Positions 16,879-26,461 of a stretch of 64,000 bases of DNA are shown here, one piece after another. The DNA is taken from the NCBI GenBank assembly GCA_031425035.1, contig JANPIN010000103.1:62001-126000 (forward strand), in the 5' to 3' direction. The stretch is from M3007 sp031425035. GTDB lineage: Bacteria > Bacteroidota > Bacteroidia > Chitinophagales > Saprospiraceae. Both the position numbers and the translations under genes were made by a program. The notes under the pieces are model-generated. The model had not been told where the DNA came from and did not search any database. It saw nothing but the letters and a program-made list of their open reading frames with translations. Each line of letters starts with the position of its first letter. Within the stretch, counting starts at the first letter, position 1.

Positions 16879-18519
16879 TTACATCATGCCGTCCATGCCG
16901 CCCATGCCTGGGTGGCCACCGCCCATCGCGCTTTTCTTCTCCGGCTTCTCGTTGATCACGCATTCCGTAGTCAGCACCAGACCGGCGATAGAACCGGCAT
17001 TTTCCAGGGCCACGCGGGTCACCTTGGTCGGGTCGATAATACCGGCGGCTTTCAGATCTTCGTAGCGATCGTGGCGGGCATTGTAGCCGAACGAACCTGT
17101 GCCGTCAGCCACTTTGTGGAACACCACCGAACCGTCCACGCCGGAGTTCTCGGCGATGATGCGGATAGGGGCTTCCAGTGATTTACGCACGATCTGGATA
17201 CCGTAGTTTTCGTCTTCGTTAGCACCTTTCAGTTCTTTCAAAGCACTCAGTGCACGGACCAAAGCCACGCCGCCACCGGCGACGATGCCTTCTTCGATAG
17301 CGGCACGGGTAGCGTGCAGCGCATCATCGACGCGGTCTTTCTTTTCTTTCATTTCTACTTCGGTCGCGGCGCCGACATAGAGTACCGCTACACCGCCGGC
17401 CAGTTTGGCGAGGCGTTCCTGCAGTTTCTCTTTATCGTAGTCGCTGGTGGTGGATTCGATTTGCTGCTTGAGCTGGTTCACGCGGGCCTTGATGGCTTCT
17501 GCGTCGCCTTTACCGCCGACGATGGTGGTGTTGTCTTTGTCGACCGTAATTTTTTCGCAGGAACCGAGGTGATCCAGACCGGCATTTTCCAGTTTGTAAC
17601 CCTGGTCTTCGCTGATGACGGTACCACCGGTCAGGATGGCAATATCTTCCAGCATCGCTTTGCGGCGATCACCGAAACCGGGAGCTTTAACGGCCACCAC
17701 TTTCAGTCCGGCGCGCAGACGGTTAACCACCAGCACACCCAGGGCCTGGCTGTCCACATCTTCGGACAGGATCAGCAGCGGGCGACCGGTTTGCAGCGAT
17801 TTTTCCAGTACCGGGATCAGGTCCTGCATGTTGCTGATTTTCCGGTCGGTGATGAGCAGGTACGGGTTTTCGTACTCGGCCACCATTTTCTCGGCATCGG
17901 TAATAAAGTAAGGGCTGAGGTATCCGCGATCGAATTGCATACCGATCACTTCTTCCATATAGGTATCGGTGCCTTTGGCTTCTTCTACCGTGATGACACC
18001 TTCTTTGGTAACGCGTTTCATGGCATCGGCGATGAGTTTACCAATGGTATCATCGTTGTTGGCCGAAATAGCGGCTACCTGCTGGATCTTATCGAAGTCC
18101 TCGCCGATATTCTCGGTTTGGGTTTTCAGGTTCTCTACTACGGCTCGCACGGCTTTATCGATACCGCGTTTCAGATCCATCGGGTTGCTACCGGCGGCAA
18201 CGTTTTTCAGACCGGCGGTGACCATGGCCTGGGCCAGCACCGTGGCGGTAGTCGTACCATCACCGGCGGCATCAGCCGTTTTGCTGGCTACTTCTTTCAC
18301 CATCTGGGCGCCCATGTTGGCGATCGGATCTTCCAGTTCAATTTCTTTGGCGACACTGACGCCGTCCTTGGTGATCTGGGGAGCACCGAATGATTTTTGT
18401 ATAACTACGTTACGGCCTTTTGGCCCGAGGGTTACTTTGACGGCATTGGCCAAAGCGTCGACCCCTTCCTTCAGTTTTTCGCGAGCGTCGCTATTGAAAG
18501 TAATTTGTTTGACAGACAT
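16879..18519 (-). CDS. groL: Chaperonin GroEL (60 kDa)
   Basis: GroEL forms the double-ring ATP-driven folding chamber with GroES. The 546-residue length is typical. The ATP-binding motif VTLGPKGRNVVIQKSFGAP, then DGTTTATVLAQAM, and the family signature AAIEEGIVAGGGVALVRA are all present. The C terminus ends in the glycine-methionine tail GGGHPGMGGMDGMM. It lies downstream of groES, separated by about 155 bases that contain a mirrored repeat array. That spacing is unusually long and repeat-filled for this operon. Confidence 0.98.
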   Translation of the reverse strand: MSVKQITFNSDAREKLKEGVDALANAVKVTLGPKGRNVVIQKSFGAPQITKDGVSVAKEIELEDPIANMGAQMVKEVASKTADAAGDGTTTATVLAQAMVTAGLKNVAAGSNPMDLKRGIDKAVRAVVENLKTQTENIGEDFDKIQQVAAISANNDDTIGKLIADAMKRVTKEGVITVEEAKGTDTYMEEVIGMQFDRGYLSPYFITDAEKMVAEYENPYLLITDRKISNMQDLIPVLEKSLQTGRPLLILSEDVDSQALGVLVVNRLRAGLKVVAVKAPGFGDRRKAMLEDIAILTGGTVISEDQGYKLENAGLDHLGSCEKITVDKDNTTIVGGKGDAEAIKARVNQLKQQIESTTSDYDKEKLQERLAKLAGGVAVLYVGAATEVEMKEKKDRVDDALHATRAAIEEGIVAGGGVALVRALSALKELKGANEDENYGIQIVRKSLEAPIRIIAENSGVDGSVVFHKVADGTGSFGYNARHDRYEDLKAAGIIDPTKVTRVALENAGSIAGLVLTTECVINEKPEKKSAMGGGHPGMGGMDGMM

Positions 18520-18555
18520 ATCTTGATTGATGATTTTTTTGAACTGTTGATGATT

Positions 18556-18674
18556 AGGGTTTAGAGGGGTTTAGAAGGTTTAGAAGGGTTTAGTTGGCTG
18601 GAGAAGGGGCAAATGACAAGATTCATCTGAATCATCTAGACCCCTCTAAACTTTCTAAACCTTTTTGCTAAACC
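18556..18674. repeat. Mirrored GGTTTAGA-word arrays between groES and groEL
   Basis: The left half repeats GGTTTAGA(A/G)G three to four times. The right half repeats its inverse, CCTCTAAACTTTCTAAACC. The spacer is about 45 bases. An almost identical arrangement with the same words lies at 29,916-30,041 downstream of ychF. Confidence 0.65.
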
Positions 18675-18938
18675 TTATAGTACGACCAGAATGTCGTCTT
18701 CGCGCAGGATCAAATAGTCATGGCCTTCGTGGCTGATCTCCTGACCGGAGTATTTGCCATACAGTACCATATCCCCTACAGCGACAGTCATGAGGTTACC
18801 ATCTTTACCTGGACCTACGGCGATCACTTCGCCACGCTGCGGTTTTTCTTTGGCGGTATCCGGGATGATGAGGCCACCTTTGGTCTTTTCCTCAGCGGCG
18901 GCCGGTTTAATAATCACACGGTCTGCGATTGGTTTCAT
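18675..18938 (-). CDS. groS: Co-chaperonin GroES (10 kDa)
   Basis: GroES caps the GroEL chamber. The 87-residue protein shows MKPIADRVIIKPAAAEEKTK, the mobile loop GGLIIPDTAKEKPQRGEVIAVG, and the C-terminal DDILVVL. Length and all blocks are standard. It is the first gene of the leftward groES-groEL unit. I see no CIRCE-type operator upstream. Confidence 0.97.
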   Translation of the reverse strand: MKPIADRVIIKPAAAEEKTKGGLIIPDTAKEKPQRGEVIAVGPGKDGNLMTVAVGDMVLYGKYSGQEISHEGHDYLILREDDILVVL

Positions 18939-19341
18939 ACTGTTAAAATTATTTTAGTTTTGGTGAAACGAGTTTGGATGCCACAAAACCAAATTTTCTG
19001 CCGTCTGGCAGGTGGTTGAGTAGCTATGACCACTTTAACAGACTTCGTGCCACGCAAATTTTTCTGCCATTTTTACAGCCTGATGTAGGACTGCTGTCAG
19101 GCCGGGGGGAAGGTGCGTCAAAGTGGCGGAGGCAAAGGCCGATCAGGTATGGCCGTGTCAGGAAGCCGGGTGTTTTTCGCAGTTTGTTTTAGATGGGGGC
19201 TATAAGTACGCCAGAAATTGTATTATTATTGCGCCGTTTATAGTCCAGGCAATCGACAAATTTATTCTTAACTGTCTGGTTATTAATGTATTAGCATACC
19301 CGTTCGCTCATTCAACCTTTTTGAAACCACGCCTTACAACT
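18939..19341. other. 403-bp divergent intergenic region between groES and the PfkB kinase
   Basis: No supported gene is present. The stretch should contain the groES promoter (leftward) and the kinase promoter (rightward), but I find no convincing TTTG/TAnnTTTG pair and no strong hairpin. Confidence 0.5.
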
Positions 19342-20274
19342 ATGAGAAGAGCTATTGACATCCTTTCTGCCGGCGAACTTCTGGTCGATTTCATTACGGC
19401 CGAATTTGCGCAAACACTGGACGAGGCGATGCTTTTCAAACGTCTTCCCGGTGGCAGCCCGTCCAACCTGGTGATGAATATGGCTCGTTTGAGTAATAAC
19501 ACGCTGCTGGTGGCTTGTGTTGGTAATGATGATATGGGCGGCGTGTTGAAGAACTTCGTGGGTCGTTTGGGCGTGGATGTCAGTTATGTCGTGCAGGTGG
19601 AGGACCCGACCACCCTGATCCTGGTGACCCGTTCAGCCGCCGTCAGTAATTTTCAGGCGTATCGCGGCGCCGATGCCATGCTTTCTATCCGTCAGTTTCC
19701 ATACAACCGCTTTGAGGAAATTGGCATTTTCCATACTACCTGTTTCGGTTTAAGCAAACAGCCTGCCCAGCACGTAATTATGCAGGCGGCCGAGAAAGCA
19801 AAACGCGCCGGTTGTCAGTTGAGTGTCGATGCCAATTATTCCGAGAAAATCTGGCCCGAACGCCGGGAAGCCCAGCGCCTGCTGGCCGAACTCTGCCGCC
19901 TGGGCGCTTTAGTTAAAGTTAGTGACGTGGATTGGGGCCGTATTTATGAAGATGAAACCCCCGCTCCGGAAGCCGTGCTCGATCACTTCCTGAAAATGGG
20001 CGCTACCGAAGTCTGCTTTACCCTCGGCGCGGAAGGCTGCTGGGTAGCCAATGGTTCCGAAAGACATTTCCTGCTCGCCCGCGAGGTGGATGTAAAGGAT
20101 ACCACGGGGGCCGGCGACGCATTCTGGGCAGGCTATCTCACCGCACGCCTGGACGGTAAAACGCTGATCGAATGCGCAATTGCCGGCCGACGTATGGCGG
20201 AATTGAAGCTCGCCCATTTCGGCCCACTGCCGGATAAGGTGGACCGGGAAGCGATTTACGCGGACCTGGGTTAA
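19342..20274 (+). CDS. PfkB-family carbohydrate kinase (fructokinase/KDG kinase-like)
   Basis: This cytoplasmic ATP-dependent sugar kinase of the ribokinase fold has about 310 residues. The N terminus ILSAGELLVDFI and the substrate region RLPGGSPSNLVMNMARLSNN (PfkB signature 1) are followed by the anion-hole/catalytic signature 2, DTTGAGDAFWAGYLTARL, with the catalytic aspartate in GAGD. I chose the ATG at 19342, which begins just before the first strand; an in-frame ATG 219 bases upstream adds non-family sequence. Fructose or 2-keto-3-deoxygluconate are the likeliest substrates. Confidence 0.88.
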   Translation: MRRAIDILSAGELLVDFITAEFAQTLDEAMLFKRLPGGSPSNLVMNMARLSNNTLLVACVGNDDMGGVLKNFVGRLGVDVSYVVQVEDPTTLILVTRSAAVSNFQAYRGADAMLSIRQFPYNRFEEIGIFHTTCFGLSKQPAQHVIMQAAEKAKRAGCQLSVDANYSEKIWPERREAQRLLAELCRLGALVKVSDVDWGRIYEDETPAPEAVLDHFLKMGATEVCFTLGAEGCWVANGSERHFLLAREVDVKDTTGAGDAFWAGYLTARLDGKTLIECAIAGRRMAELKLAHFGPLPDKVDREAIYADLG

Positions 20275-20856
20275 GGAACGACATTCCGATATCCCGCTTT
20301 TTTCGTAAAATATACTGTTTCTTTTAGAAATACTGCCATTGGCTTTCCGCAAAGGGGGCAATTTTTTATAAGTCCCAAGTGCGCTGTTTAGTAACACCCT
20401 GAACGCATTTACGGATCTTTTTCGCCAGCCATTATTTAAACGCAGGCTGATTGCCGGTTGCTAATGCCAACACGTTCTTATAAGAACGCTTCTCCTTTTT
20501 CTTCAAAATCTTTCCAATTCGCCCCGGTCGTTCGTGGCCGGCACTTATGCGTGTCGCCACTTTCCTCGAAGACCCTTTTTGGGGTCCAACCCGTGTCAGG
20601 CGCCGGGCATTTTCCCATCCGTATTACTACCCAAAATGGCAGGTATTTCTACCTGATAAAGCTCATATAGCCAACAGTCGATTGGTAATGAAATAATTAC
20701 TCATATACATTTACCAACAAGTAGCAACGGAGCGAGCGCAAAAATGGTAGTCATTACCCTTTTTCCACGCAGTCTCCAAGCCAGCCGGACTGCCCCGACG
20801 AACCGTTTTTCATACTGTATTTACACCCTCTATTTTCACCCAACTCAATTTTTACT
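20275..20856. other. 582-bp intergenic region upstream of the toxin-like operon
   Basis: No supported gene. It holds a perfect 16-bp palindrome at 20,473-20,488, listed separately. A short open frame at 20,458-20,670 ends in a strand-rich peptide (HFPIRITTQNGRYFYLIKLI) that might be a decayed protein end. The promoter of the downstream operon must lie here but was not located with confidence. Confidence 0.5.
20473..20488. promoter_or_regulatory. Perfect 16-bp palindrome, candidate operator
   Basis: CGTTCTTATAAGAACG is fully self-complementary and lies about 370 bases before the first toxin-like gene. A dimeric regulator could bind it; no T-tract follows, so it is not a terminator. Confidence 0.35.
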
Positions 20857-21924
20857 ATGCTCGCTCCCGATAGAAAAATAGTCGAGGAACTATTGGTAAA
20901 TTTCCTGCAATCCTACCAGTCGATTACCCTGGCAGCTATTTCTCTGCAGCAATCCCAATTTCTACCACTGAACCCTGCTCCGGAATGGATGACGAATCTG
21001 CAAAACAACCTGGGGCAGGCGCAGAGCCTATCTACGGACTGGCTGATCAATAAAGGTCCGGTCGTGATTGCCCAGACGCCCCAGTACTATTCCACGTACA
21101 GCAGCAGCATGCAGATTGTGGCTAATCAAATCCAGAATGCGACCACCAAGGACCAGGCCGTACAAGCCCTGCTATGGCTGCAAAAACACATCCAGGCCAT
21201 TCCGTCCAGCGAAGTGGCCTTGCAGGAAGTGATTTCCAAATTCGGCAGCGACTTCAAGCCTTTCCGAACCAGCGTGGAAACGGCGCTGACCGATGCGGCC
21301 AACGACGTAAAAAAAGATCAGGCGGCCACGAAAGAATTATCGGATAAGATCAATCAGCTGTACCAGGATATTGCTGCGGAAACGGCCAAAGCCAGCGCCG
21401 GCATGAATGGTATTCCGATCACCGGCATTTCGCTGTCGTTCGGCATCATCGCCTTCACTTTCGCCGTCGCTACGGCAGCCAGTCCTATTTTCCCAATTGT
21501 TGGAGTCGTGCTGGCTATTGGCGGTCTCACGATCAGCTCAATCACCGTGGCGGTCAATGACGCTAAAATCGAAGAGAACCTGAAAACGCTGGCCCCTTTG
21601 CAGGCGCAATTGCTGGATGAAAACCAGGCCATCGCCGTGCTGCAAAGCCTCCAGCCCATGCTTCAGAACGTGGATACGGCCCTGCTCGGCATCCGGAATG
21701 CCCTTGATATGTCGTCCATATGGACCGATGAAAGCAACAAACTCAACGACGCGATCGCCGGCCTGCAAAACTACAACGACAGCAATTTCAAGACCATGCC
21801 GGAGATCGCCTCTATTGCGACGGCGGCTAAGGCCTGGAACGATATTGCTTGCATGGCCACCAATGTCCAACGGGCAGCCTCCGGTATGTCCAACGTCGGG
21901 GTGTTCAATTTCAGTCAATCGTAA
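20857..21924 (+). CDS. Alpha-helical pore-forming toxin-like protein, component 1 (hydrophobic head)
   Basis: This 355-residue protein has the architecture of ClyA/HBL/AhlB-type alpha-pore-forming toxins: long amphipathic helices interrupted by one hydrophobic hairpin (residues 186-232: SFGIIAFTFAVATAASPIF then IVGVVLAIGGLTISS), with heptad-like helices on both sides. It has no signal peptide, as in AhlABC and MakA. A block PAPEWMTNLQNNLGQAQ...W (W44) is shared with the next two genes, showing that the three are paralogues. The hairpin would insert in a target membrane. The role is inferred from architecture and operon context; no homologue search was possible. Confidence 0.6.
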   Translation: MLAPDRKIVEELLVNFLQSYQSITLAAISLQQSQFLPLNPAPEWMTNLQNNLGQAQSLSTDWLINKGPVVIAQTPQYYSTYSSSMQIVANQIQNATTKDQAVQALLWLQKHIQAIPSSEVALQEVISKFGSDFKPFRTSVETALTDAANDVKKDQAATKELSDKINQLYQDIAAETAKASAGMNGIPITGISLSFGIIAFTFAVATAASPIFPIVGVVLAIGGLTISSITVAVNDAKIEENLKTLAPLQAQLLDENQAIAVLQSLQPMLQNVDTALLGIRNALDMSSIWTDESNKLNDAIAGLQNYNDSNFKTMPEIASIATAAKAWNDIACMATNVQRAASGMSNVGVFNFSQS

Positions 21925-22008
21925 AGGATAGGTTGACAAATTATGGCCCGCCCGATGATCCAATATCTATCAGACATTCACTTTATCACTATTTCAATTA
22001 CTTAAGTT

Positions 22009-23175
22009 ATGGCTAAAATTGCTTCTCTGGTGCCTGCGACAACCGTCGGCTCCACCCCCGTGAAGGACGTGGTTGCAAACCACGTGAGTATTCTCACCCA
22101 GATCCGCGCTTATGCCGTCGGCGTGGAGCAAACCAACCTGCAGGCCGCCATTACCCCGCCGCCGGATTGGTTTAAAACCCTGAGTGCCAACCTCGGAGTG
22201 GCCCAAAAACACGCTACCGTGTGGACTACTTCGTTGGAAGGCGACATTACCTCTACTATTCCCCAGGCCGTGCTTACTATCAGTTCGCGCTTCAAAACCG
22301 GAACCGACTCCATCCTGTCGATCCTGAATGCGTCCGGTAACAATCCCAGCAGCGCCCAGGTGACGGAGATCGTAGATACCCTGACTTGGATATTTCGCCA
22401 CGTCGGCGACGAACAGACCAGCATCAATGCGGTGAAGAGTACGTTTATGACTTTTCAAACCAATGCCGGAATCGACCTGACTGCCCTGACAACGGGCAAT
22501 AACAGCATTCAGAAAGCCCTGCTCGACGATCAAAAGGTTGTTAATAAACTGAATTCCGATATTGCCATTCAAAACGCCGACATCACGAAAGACAATGCGG
22601 CCATCGAAGCCGCCGCCATCGCTGCGGGGATCGGCCTGTTCGTCGGCGTGGCCGTGCTCGGCATCGGCGCTGCGAGCACCGGACCCTTTGCCCCTATCGC
22701 TATGATCATCGGCGGCCTGATCATGGTCGGTGCGATCATCGAAGCCGCCGCCGTGATCGCCGTTTATTCGCAAAAACTTGCCGAAGCCCAGAATCAACTG
22801 GCCAATGATACGGATGAGTTGAACAATGAGCAGCAGCAGATCGCCGCCCTTACCCTGATGAATCAATCGGTGACCAGCCTGGTGAATCTGAACAAGAACA
22901 TGGCCCAATCACTCACTGATCTCGCCGATTGGTTTGCGCTGGTTACGACCAAAATCGGTACGGTGGTGAGCGACCTGAATGACGCCCAAGGCGACATGAA
23001 CACCCAGGACTGGCTCGATTTTTCGCTGGATATTCAACAGGCACAGCAGGATTGGAATGATTTCCAAAACTTTGCAACCGGCTGGCAAACGACGGTGACC
23101 ACCCTCCAAAACAAGATCATCACCGTAACTAAATCGGGTGTTTCCATGGTCGAAGCGCATAGCTACGCCATGTAA
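22009..23175 (+). CDS. Alpha-helical pore-forming toxin-like protein, component 2 (hydrophobic head)
   Basis: This 388-residue paralogue of the upstream gene shares the N-terminal block PPPDWFKTLSANLGVAQ (W54), a long central helix and one hydrophobic hairpin at residues 199-252 (AAAIAAGIGLFVGVAVLGIG then PIAMIIGGLIMVGAIIEAAA). A coiled-coil stretch rich in Gln and Asn follows. Its C-terminal helix (DIQQAQQDWNDFQNFA) matches that of component 3. The alanine/glycine-rich hairpin is more extended than in component 1, as expected of a distinct subunit in multi-component pores. No signal peptide is present. It starts 84 bases after component 1. Confidence 0.6.
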   Translation: MAKIASLVPATTVGSTPVKDVVANHVSILTQIRAYAVGVEQTNLQAAITPPPDWFKTLSANLGVAQKHATVWTTSLEGDITSTIPQAVLTISSRFKTGTDSILSILNASGNNPSSAQVTEIVDTLTWIFRHVGDEQTSINAVKSTFMTFQTNAGIDLTALTTGNNSIQKALLDDQKVVNKLNSDIAIQNADITKDNAAIEAAAIAAGIGLFVGVAVLGIGAASTGPFAPIAMIIGGLIMVGAIIEAAAVIAVYSQKLAEAQNQLANDTDELNNEQQQIAALTLMNQSVTSLVNLNKNMAQSLTDLADWFALVTTKIGTVVSDLNDAQGDMNTQDWLDFSLDIQQAQQDWNDFQNFATGWQTTVTTLQNKIITVTKSGVSMVEAHSYAM

Positions 23176-23292
23176 ACCATCCTTACCTCGCTGGAATACC
23201 TGCCGGAAATTCTGGACCGAGCCTATCCGGAGCAGGGGCGACCATGGCGGTCCCCCTGCTCATTTTACCTTCCTCTCTCAACATACTTTTGC

Positions 23293-24189
23293 ATGTTAGT
23301 TCCTACGATGACTCAGGACGACCTGAGCCAGGCCCTGTCATCGGCCAATTCGGTGACCAATTATGCCCAGGCGGTCGTTACAGCGGTTCCTGACCTGCCC
23401 GATCCGCCAGCCTGGTTTTCGCCGATTCAAACGGACATCAATACGGTGCAAAGCCACAATCAGGGCTGGATCGATAACGTTTGCCCGGCCGTTACGGCAA
23501 CTATTCCGTCGTCGGTTATTCAGTTTAACATTGTCTTCCAAAGCGCAGCCACGCAATTGCTGGCGCTGTTGCAGGACATTGAAAATCAGCCTGCCAGCAA
23601 GCCCACTCCGGCCCAAAGAACAGCGGTGAATAATCTCCTCAACACCCTGATCGCGGCTATTACTACGCAAAAGCAGGCGGTTTGCGCCGTGAACAGTCAG
23701 GTAGATACATATGCAGGCTATGCGAATTCCGATCAGCACCTGCTGGCCGGCGATCTCAATACGGTGGTGCAAAACATCTCCAACGGAGCGAAAGCCGTCT
23801 CCGACGTTACTGCGGCCATCGGTGAAAATTTTCTCGACAGCCAGGTGCTGGGCCCTTGCAGTGTGATCGTCAACATCGACCTGAACATTACGATTAAAGT
23901 TACCCAGACCGAAGCCGATCCCAGCCTGATCACGACGATTTACGCCAAGATCATCCTGCAAAACGTGATCGGCAGCGTACAGCTGGCGCAGATCGCAGTG
24001 CAAAACATCTCCGATGCCTGGAACATCCTGCTGAACAAATATAATACAGTGCTTTCCGACCTCCAGGATGCTTCCGACGATCAGTACGCCGAAGGCTTTA
24101 AGCAACTGGACATAGAAACCGCCCAGCTACAATGGCAGCAACTAGCCGCTTTTGCCCAATCCCAGGGTAACTCATTTTTCAACATCTAA
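23293..24189 (+). CDS. Alpha-helical toxin-like protein, component 3 (no hydrophobic head)
   Basis: This 298-residue paralogue has the shared block DPPAWFSPIQTDINTVQ (W41) and the shared C-terminal helix DIETAQLQWQQLAAFA. In place of the hydrophobic hairpin it carries a polar, strand-forming insert (about residues 182-215, NIDLNITIKVTQ). In tripartite pores such as AhlABC, the A component likewise has a hydrophilic head that lines the pore. It contains four cysteines, unlike its partners. The start at ATG 23293 (MLVPTMTQDD) follows a 117-base gap. The next gene begins 12 bases after its stop. Confidence 0.58.
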   Translation: MLVPTMTQDDLSQALSSANSVTNYAQAVVTAVPDLPDPPAWFSPIQTDINTVQSHNQGWIDNVCPAVTATIPSSVIQFNIVFQSAATQLLALLQDIENQPASKPTPAQRTAVNNLLNTLIAAITTQKQAVCAVNSQVDTYAGYANSDQHLLAGDLNTVVQNISNGAKAVSDVTAAIGENFLDSQVLGPCSVIVNIDLNITIKVTQTEADPSLITTIYAKIILQNVIGSVQLAQIAVQNISDAWNILLNKYNTVLSDLQDASDDQYAEGFKQLDIETAQLQWQQLAAFAQSQGNSFFNI

Positions 24190-24201
24190 AACTATAATAC
24201 A

Positions 24202-26460
24202 ATGCTCAATTTTGCATTAAAAGGCACTTTTCAGGATAAATCTGGCTATGAATGGGATTATTACCGGGACGATCAGCTCGACCCCAACCCCGATCCCAAT
24301 GCTTTTTATATTATTCCGAGGCCACAGTTCGTCATGAACAACAACCTGCCGTCCATCGGTATTACCACCTATCAAACCAGTGGCACGGACAACGGTTCCG
24401 GTGTTTGCCGGTTCGATGTGGAGCTATCGGTTCCGGGCGATATCGAGGATCAGATATCCCAGGCGATTATGGGAAATGCCACCAAATTTCCGGGGGTAAC
24501 CAAGCCGAATTTCATCTCCCTGGCCCTTAATCCGGGAAACCAGGCCGGTTTCAGCCTGATGATCAATGGCTCGAACACCACCTTTATGTGCCAGGCCTCC
24601 AATTACGGCAGCAATGTGGCGAGTTTTCTGATCCAATTGTCGAAAACGCAATTGCAGGCCATGAATGCCGCCCTCGTTAACCAGGGCGGCGCATTCGACC
24701 TTCTCTATTATCTGAGCGTACCGGCACGGTTGCAAGGGGTTTCCGCCATACTGACTTTTGATTCTGCCGTCGCTTACCAGTATCAGGTCACGCAACCTAC
24801 CTACGACAGCTGGGGTGATCAGACCAGTCCGGGTTCGGTGCATTCCATGTTGCAGGAATCGGCTTCTTCCTCGGTCAATATTACCTGGGGCATTGAAAAC
24901 CCGCCACAGACCCTGGTAAAAGACGTGACGGCCTGGGCCAACAGTACCCTGGCCGATCTGGTGAGCGCCGAAGTAGAACAGGCTATCAAATTGCAGGGGA
25001 TTCAGAGCGGCGAGAGTTTCAACATCAATGAAGTCAGTAGTTTTACCAATACCTACGCGGAAAACATGGTAGTTAACTGGCTTATTCAACCTACGGCCAC
25101 GCTGCCGTCTTTTCCGAATTTGGGATTGAACATCATTGACTTTACACAAACGGTGAATACACAGCAACAGGTTATGACGGTCGCCACGAATATTCCTTTT
25201 GCGGCCGACAACGACAAACTGGCGCGGGGTACTGGGCCCGGCGGCGTATCGAGCCCAGCGTTGATCAAAAGCGTCGATATTACGGTTTATTACCCGACTA
25301 TTCCTACCGGACAGACCACGTTTAAGCTGACCGCCAACGGCAGCAAAACGGTCACGGCCGGTTACGATACGACCCAGGGAGCCGATTGGGCCATTTCGTA
25401 TGTGGTCAATTACGAGCAAAATCCCTCGCAACCGACCATCCCCAGCGTAGGGGACAAAGTGACCAGTATCGAAAGGAATACCTACACCCTGCAGGTCCAG
25501 GAATGTGGTATTCTGACGGTCGAATTCGATGCGAGCCAGGCGTTCAGCAGCGAAGGTTTGAAACCGATCGAAGTAGACGTGAATTTCAGCTATGTGACCG
25601 ACCAGGGGGTAAATCCCATTAACCAGGTGCTGAAGTTTTTTCCCACTAACACGAAACAGACCATCACCAGTTTGCAGGCTTTTCCGATTAATAAAGGCTA
25701 CAACTACCAGGTCACCTACGTTTTCCCAGGCAGCGTCACCTACGCAGCGCCCCTGGTACAGAACAAAACGGGTTTTCAACAGATCATCCAGGCGGCCGAT
25801 GCGATGCACAGCGTTAATTTGATCGTTTTTGAATCGGCCAACCAAGCCACCAACGATCCGCTGCTCGAAGTGACGGTGAATATGTGGTACGATGGAACCG
25901 TGAATACGCCCAGCAACTTTGCCGGCACCCTGCCGACCAAAGCTTCGCCCGCCGTTTTTACCCTGACGCCCAATCCGGATGGCAAGGGTAACCTGATTGC
26001 CCGCGATGTTTTCGTGGGGCTCGCTACGGCCGATCAACCGTTGATGTATGCCGCGACCATCGATTCCGGTACCGGCGAAGTAGACATAGCTGCGCAACCG
26101 ATCGAGAATACCCAGCCGTCGATCATGGTCACGGCTACCCAACGCTATTTTACCGTGGAGATCAGCCCGGCGGCCATTGCCTGGGGTACGGCGGCTTTTT
26201 GCTCGGTGGAGGTATTGATCACACCGACAGTAGCGCAGGGTACCGCCTCTTCCGGCAATGGAACGCTCCCACAACAGGCTTTTACCTGGAATAAAGGGGA
26301 ACTGGGAAGTAAGTATGTTACGCTTGCTATTCAAAACGGAAATGTGGTGAGCTACAACTGCGAGGTGAACTACATCACGCCGGGTAAGGTGACCCAAACG
26401 TTGACTACCACGGCGCTGAAAGATGTGATCTTCAATATTCAGGCCACCTCAGGCAAGTAA
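24202..26460 (+). CDS. Large beta-rich protein of unknown function in the toxin-like operon
   Basis: This 752-residue protein has no signal peptide, no membrane helix and no family I recognise. Residues 1-230 look like one beta-sandwich, and 240-330 include helices (WANSTLADLVSAEVEQAIKL). The remainder alternates strands in at least four repeated beta-sandwich-like units of about 100 residues, several beginning with a pattern such as ITVYYPTIPTGQT or VTVNMWYDGTVNTP. Such proteins could bind sugars or lipids, or keep toxin subunits soluble. It is tightly packed between component 3 (12 bases) and the next gene (1 base apart). Confidence 0.7.
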   Translation: MLNFALKGTFQDKSGYEWDYYRDDQLDPNPDPNAFYIIPRPQFVMNNNLPSIGITTYQTSGTDNGSGVCRFDVELSVPGDIEDQISQAIMGNATKFPGVTKPNFISLALNPGNQAGFSLMINGSNTTFMCQASNYGSNVASFLIQLSKTQLQAMNAALVNQGGAFDLLYYLSVPARLQGVSAILTFDSAVAYQYQVTQPTYDSWGDQTSPGSVHSMLQESASSSVNITWGIENPPQTLVKDVTAWANSTLADLVSAEVEQAIKLQGIQSGESFNINEVSSFTNTYAENMVVNWLIQPTATLPSFPNLGLNIIDFTQTVNTQQQVMTVATNIPFAADNDKLARGTGPGGVSSPALIKSVDITVYYPTIPTGQTTFKLTANGSKTVTAGYDTTQGADWAISYVVNYEQNPSQPTIPSVGDKVTSIERNTYTLQVQECGILTVEFDASQAFSSEGLKPIEVDVNFSYVTDQGVNPINQVLKFFPTNTKQTITSLQAFPINKGYNYQVTYVFPGSVTYAAPLVQNKTGFQQIIQAADAMHSVNLIVFESANQATNDPLLEVTVNMWYDGTVNTPSNFAGTLPTKASPAVFTLTPNPDGKGNLIARDVFVGLATADQPLMYAATIDSGTGEVDIAAQPIENTQPSIMVTATQRYFTVEISPAAIAWGTAAFCSVEVLITPTVAQGTASSGNGTLPQQAFTWNKGELGSKYVTLAIQNGNVVSYNCEVNYITPGKVTQTLTTTALKDVIFNIQATSGK

Positions 26461-26461
26461 T

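Noticed and set aside
17314..18393. 359-codon frame on the plus strand opposite groEL
   Set aside because: Antisense shadow of a highly conserved gene; the product is low-complexity with Phe/His/Gly runs typical of reverse GroEL.
19123..19341. Upstream extension of the PfkB kinase to an ATG at 19,123
   Set aside because: The added 73 residues have no kinase character and the family N terminus begins just after the ATG at 19,342.
24424..26397. 657-codon minus-strand frame opposite the beta-rich protein gene
   Set aside because: Arg/His/Gly-rich shadow; the plus-strand gene has better composition, proper operon spacing and no stop.
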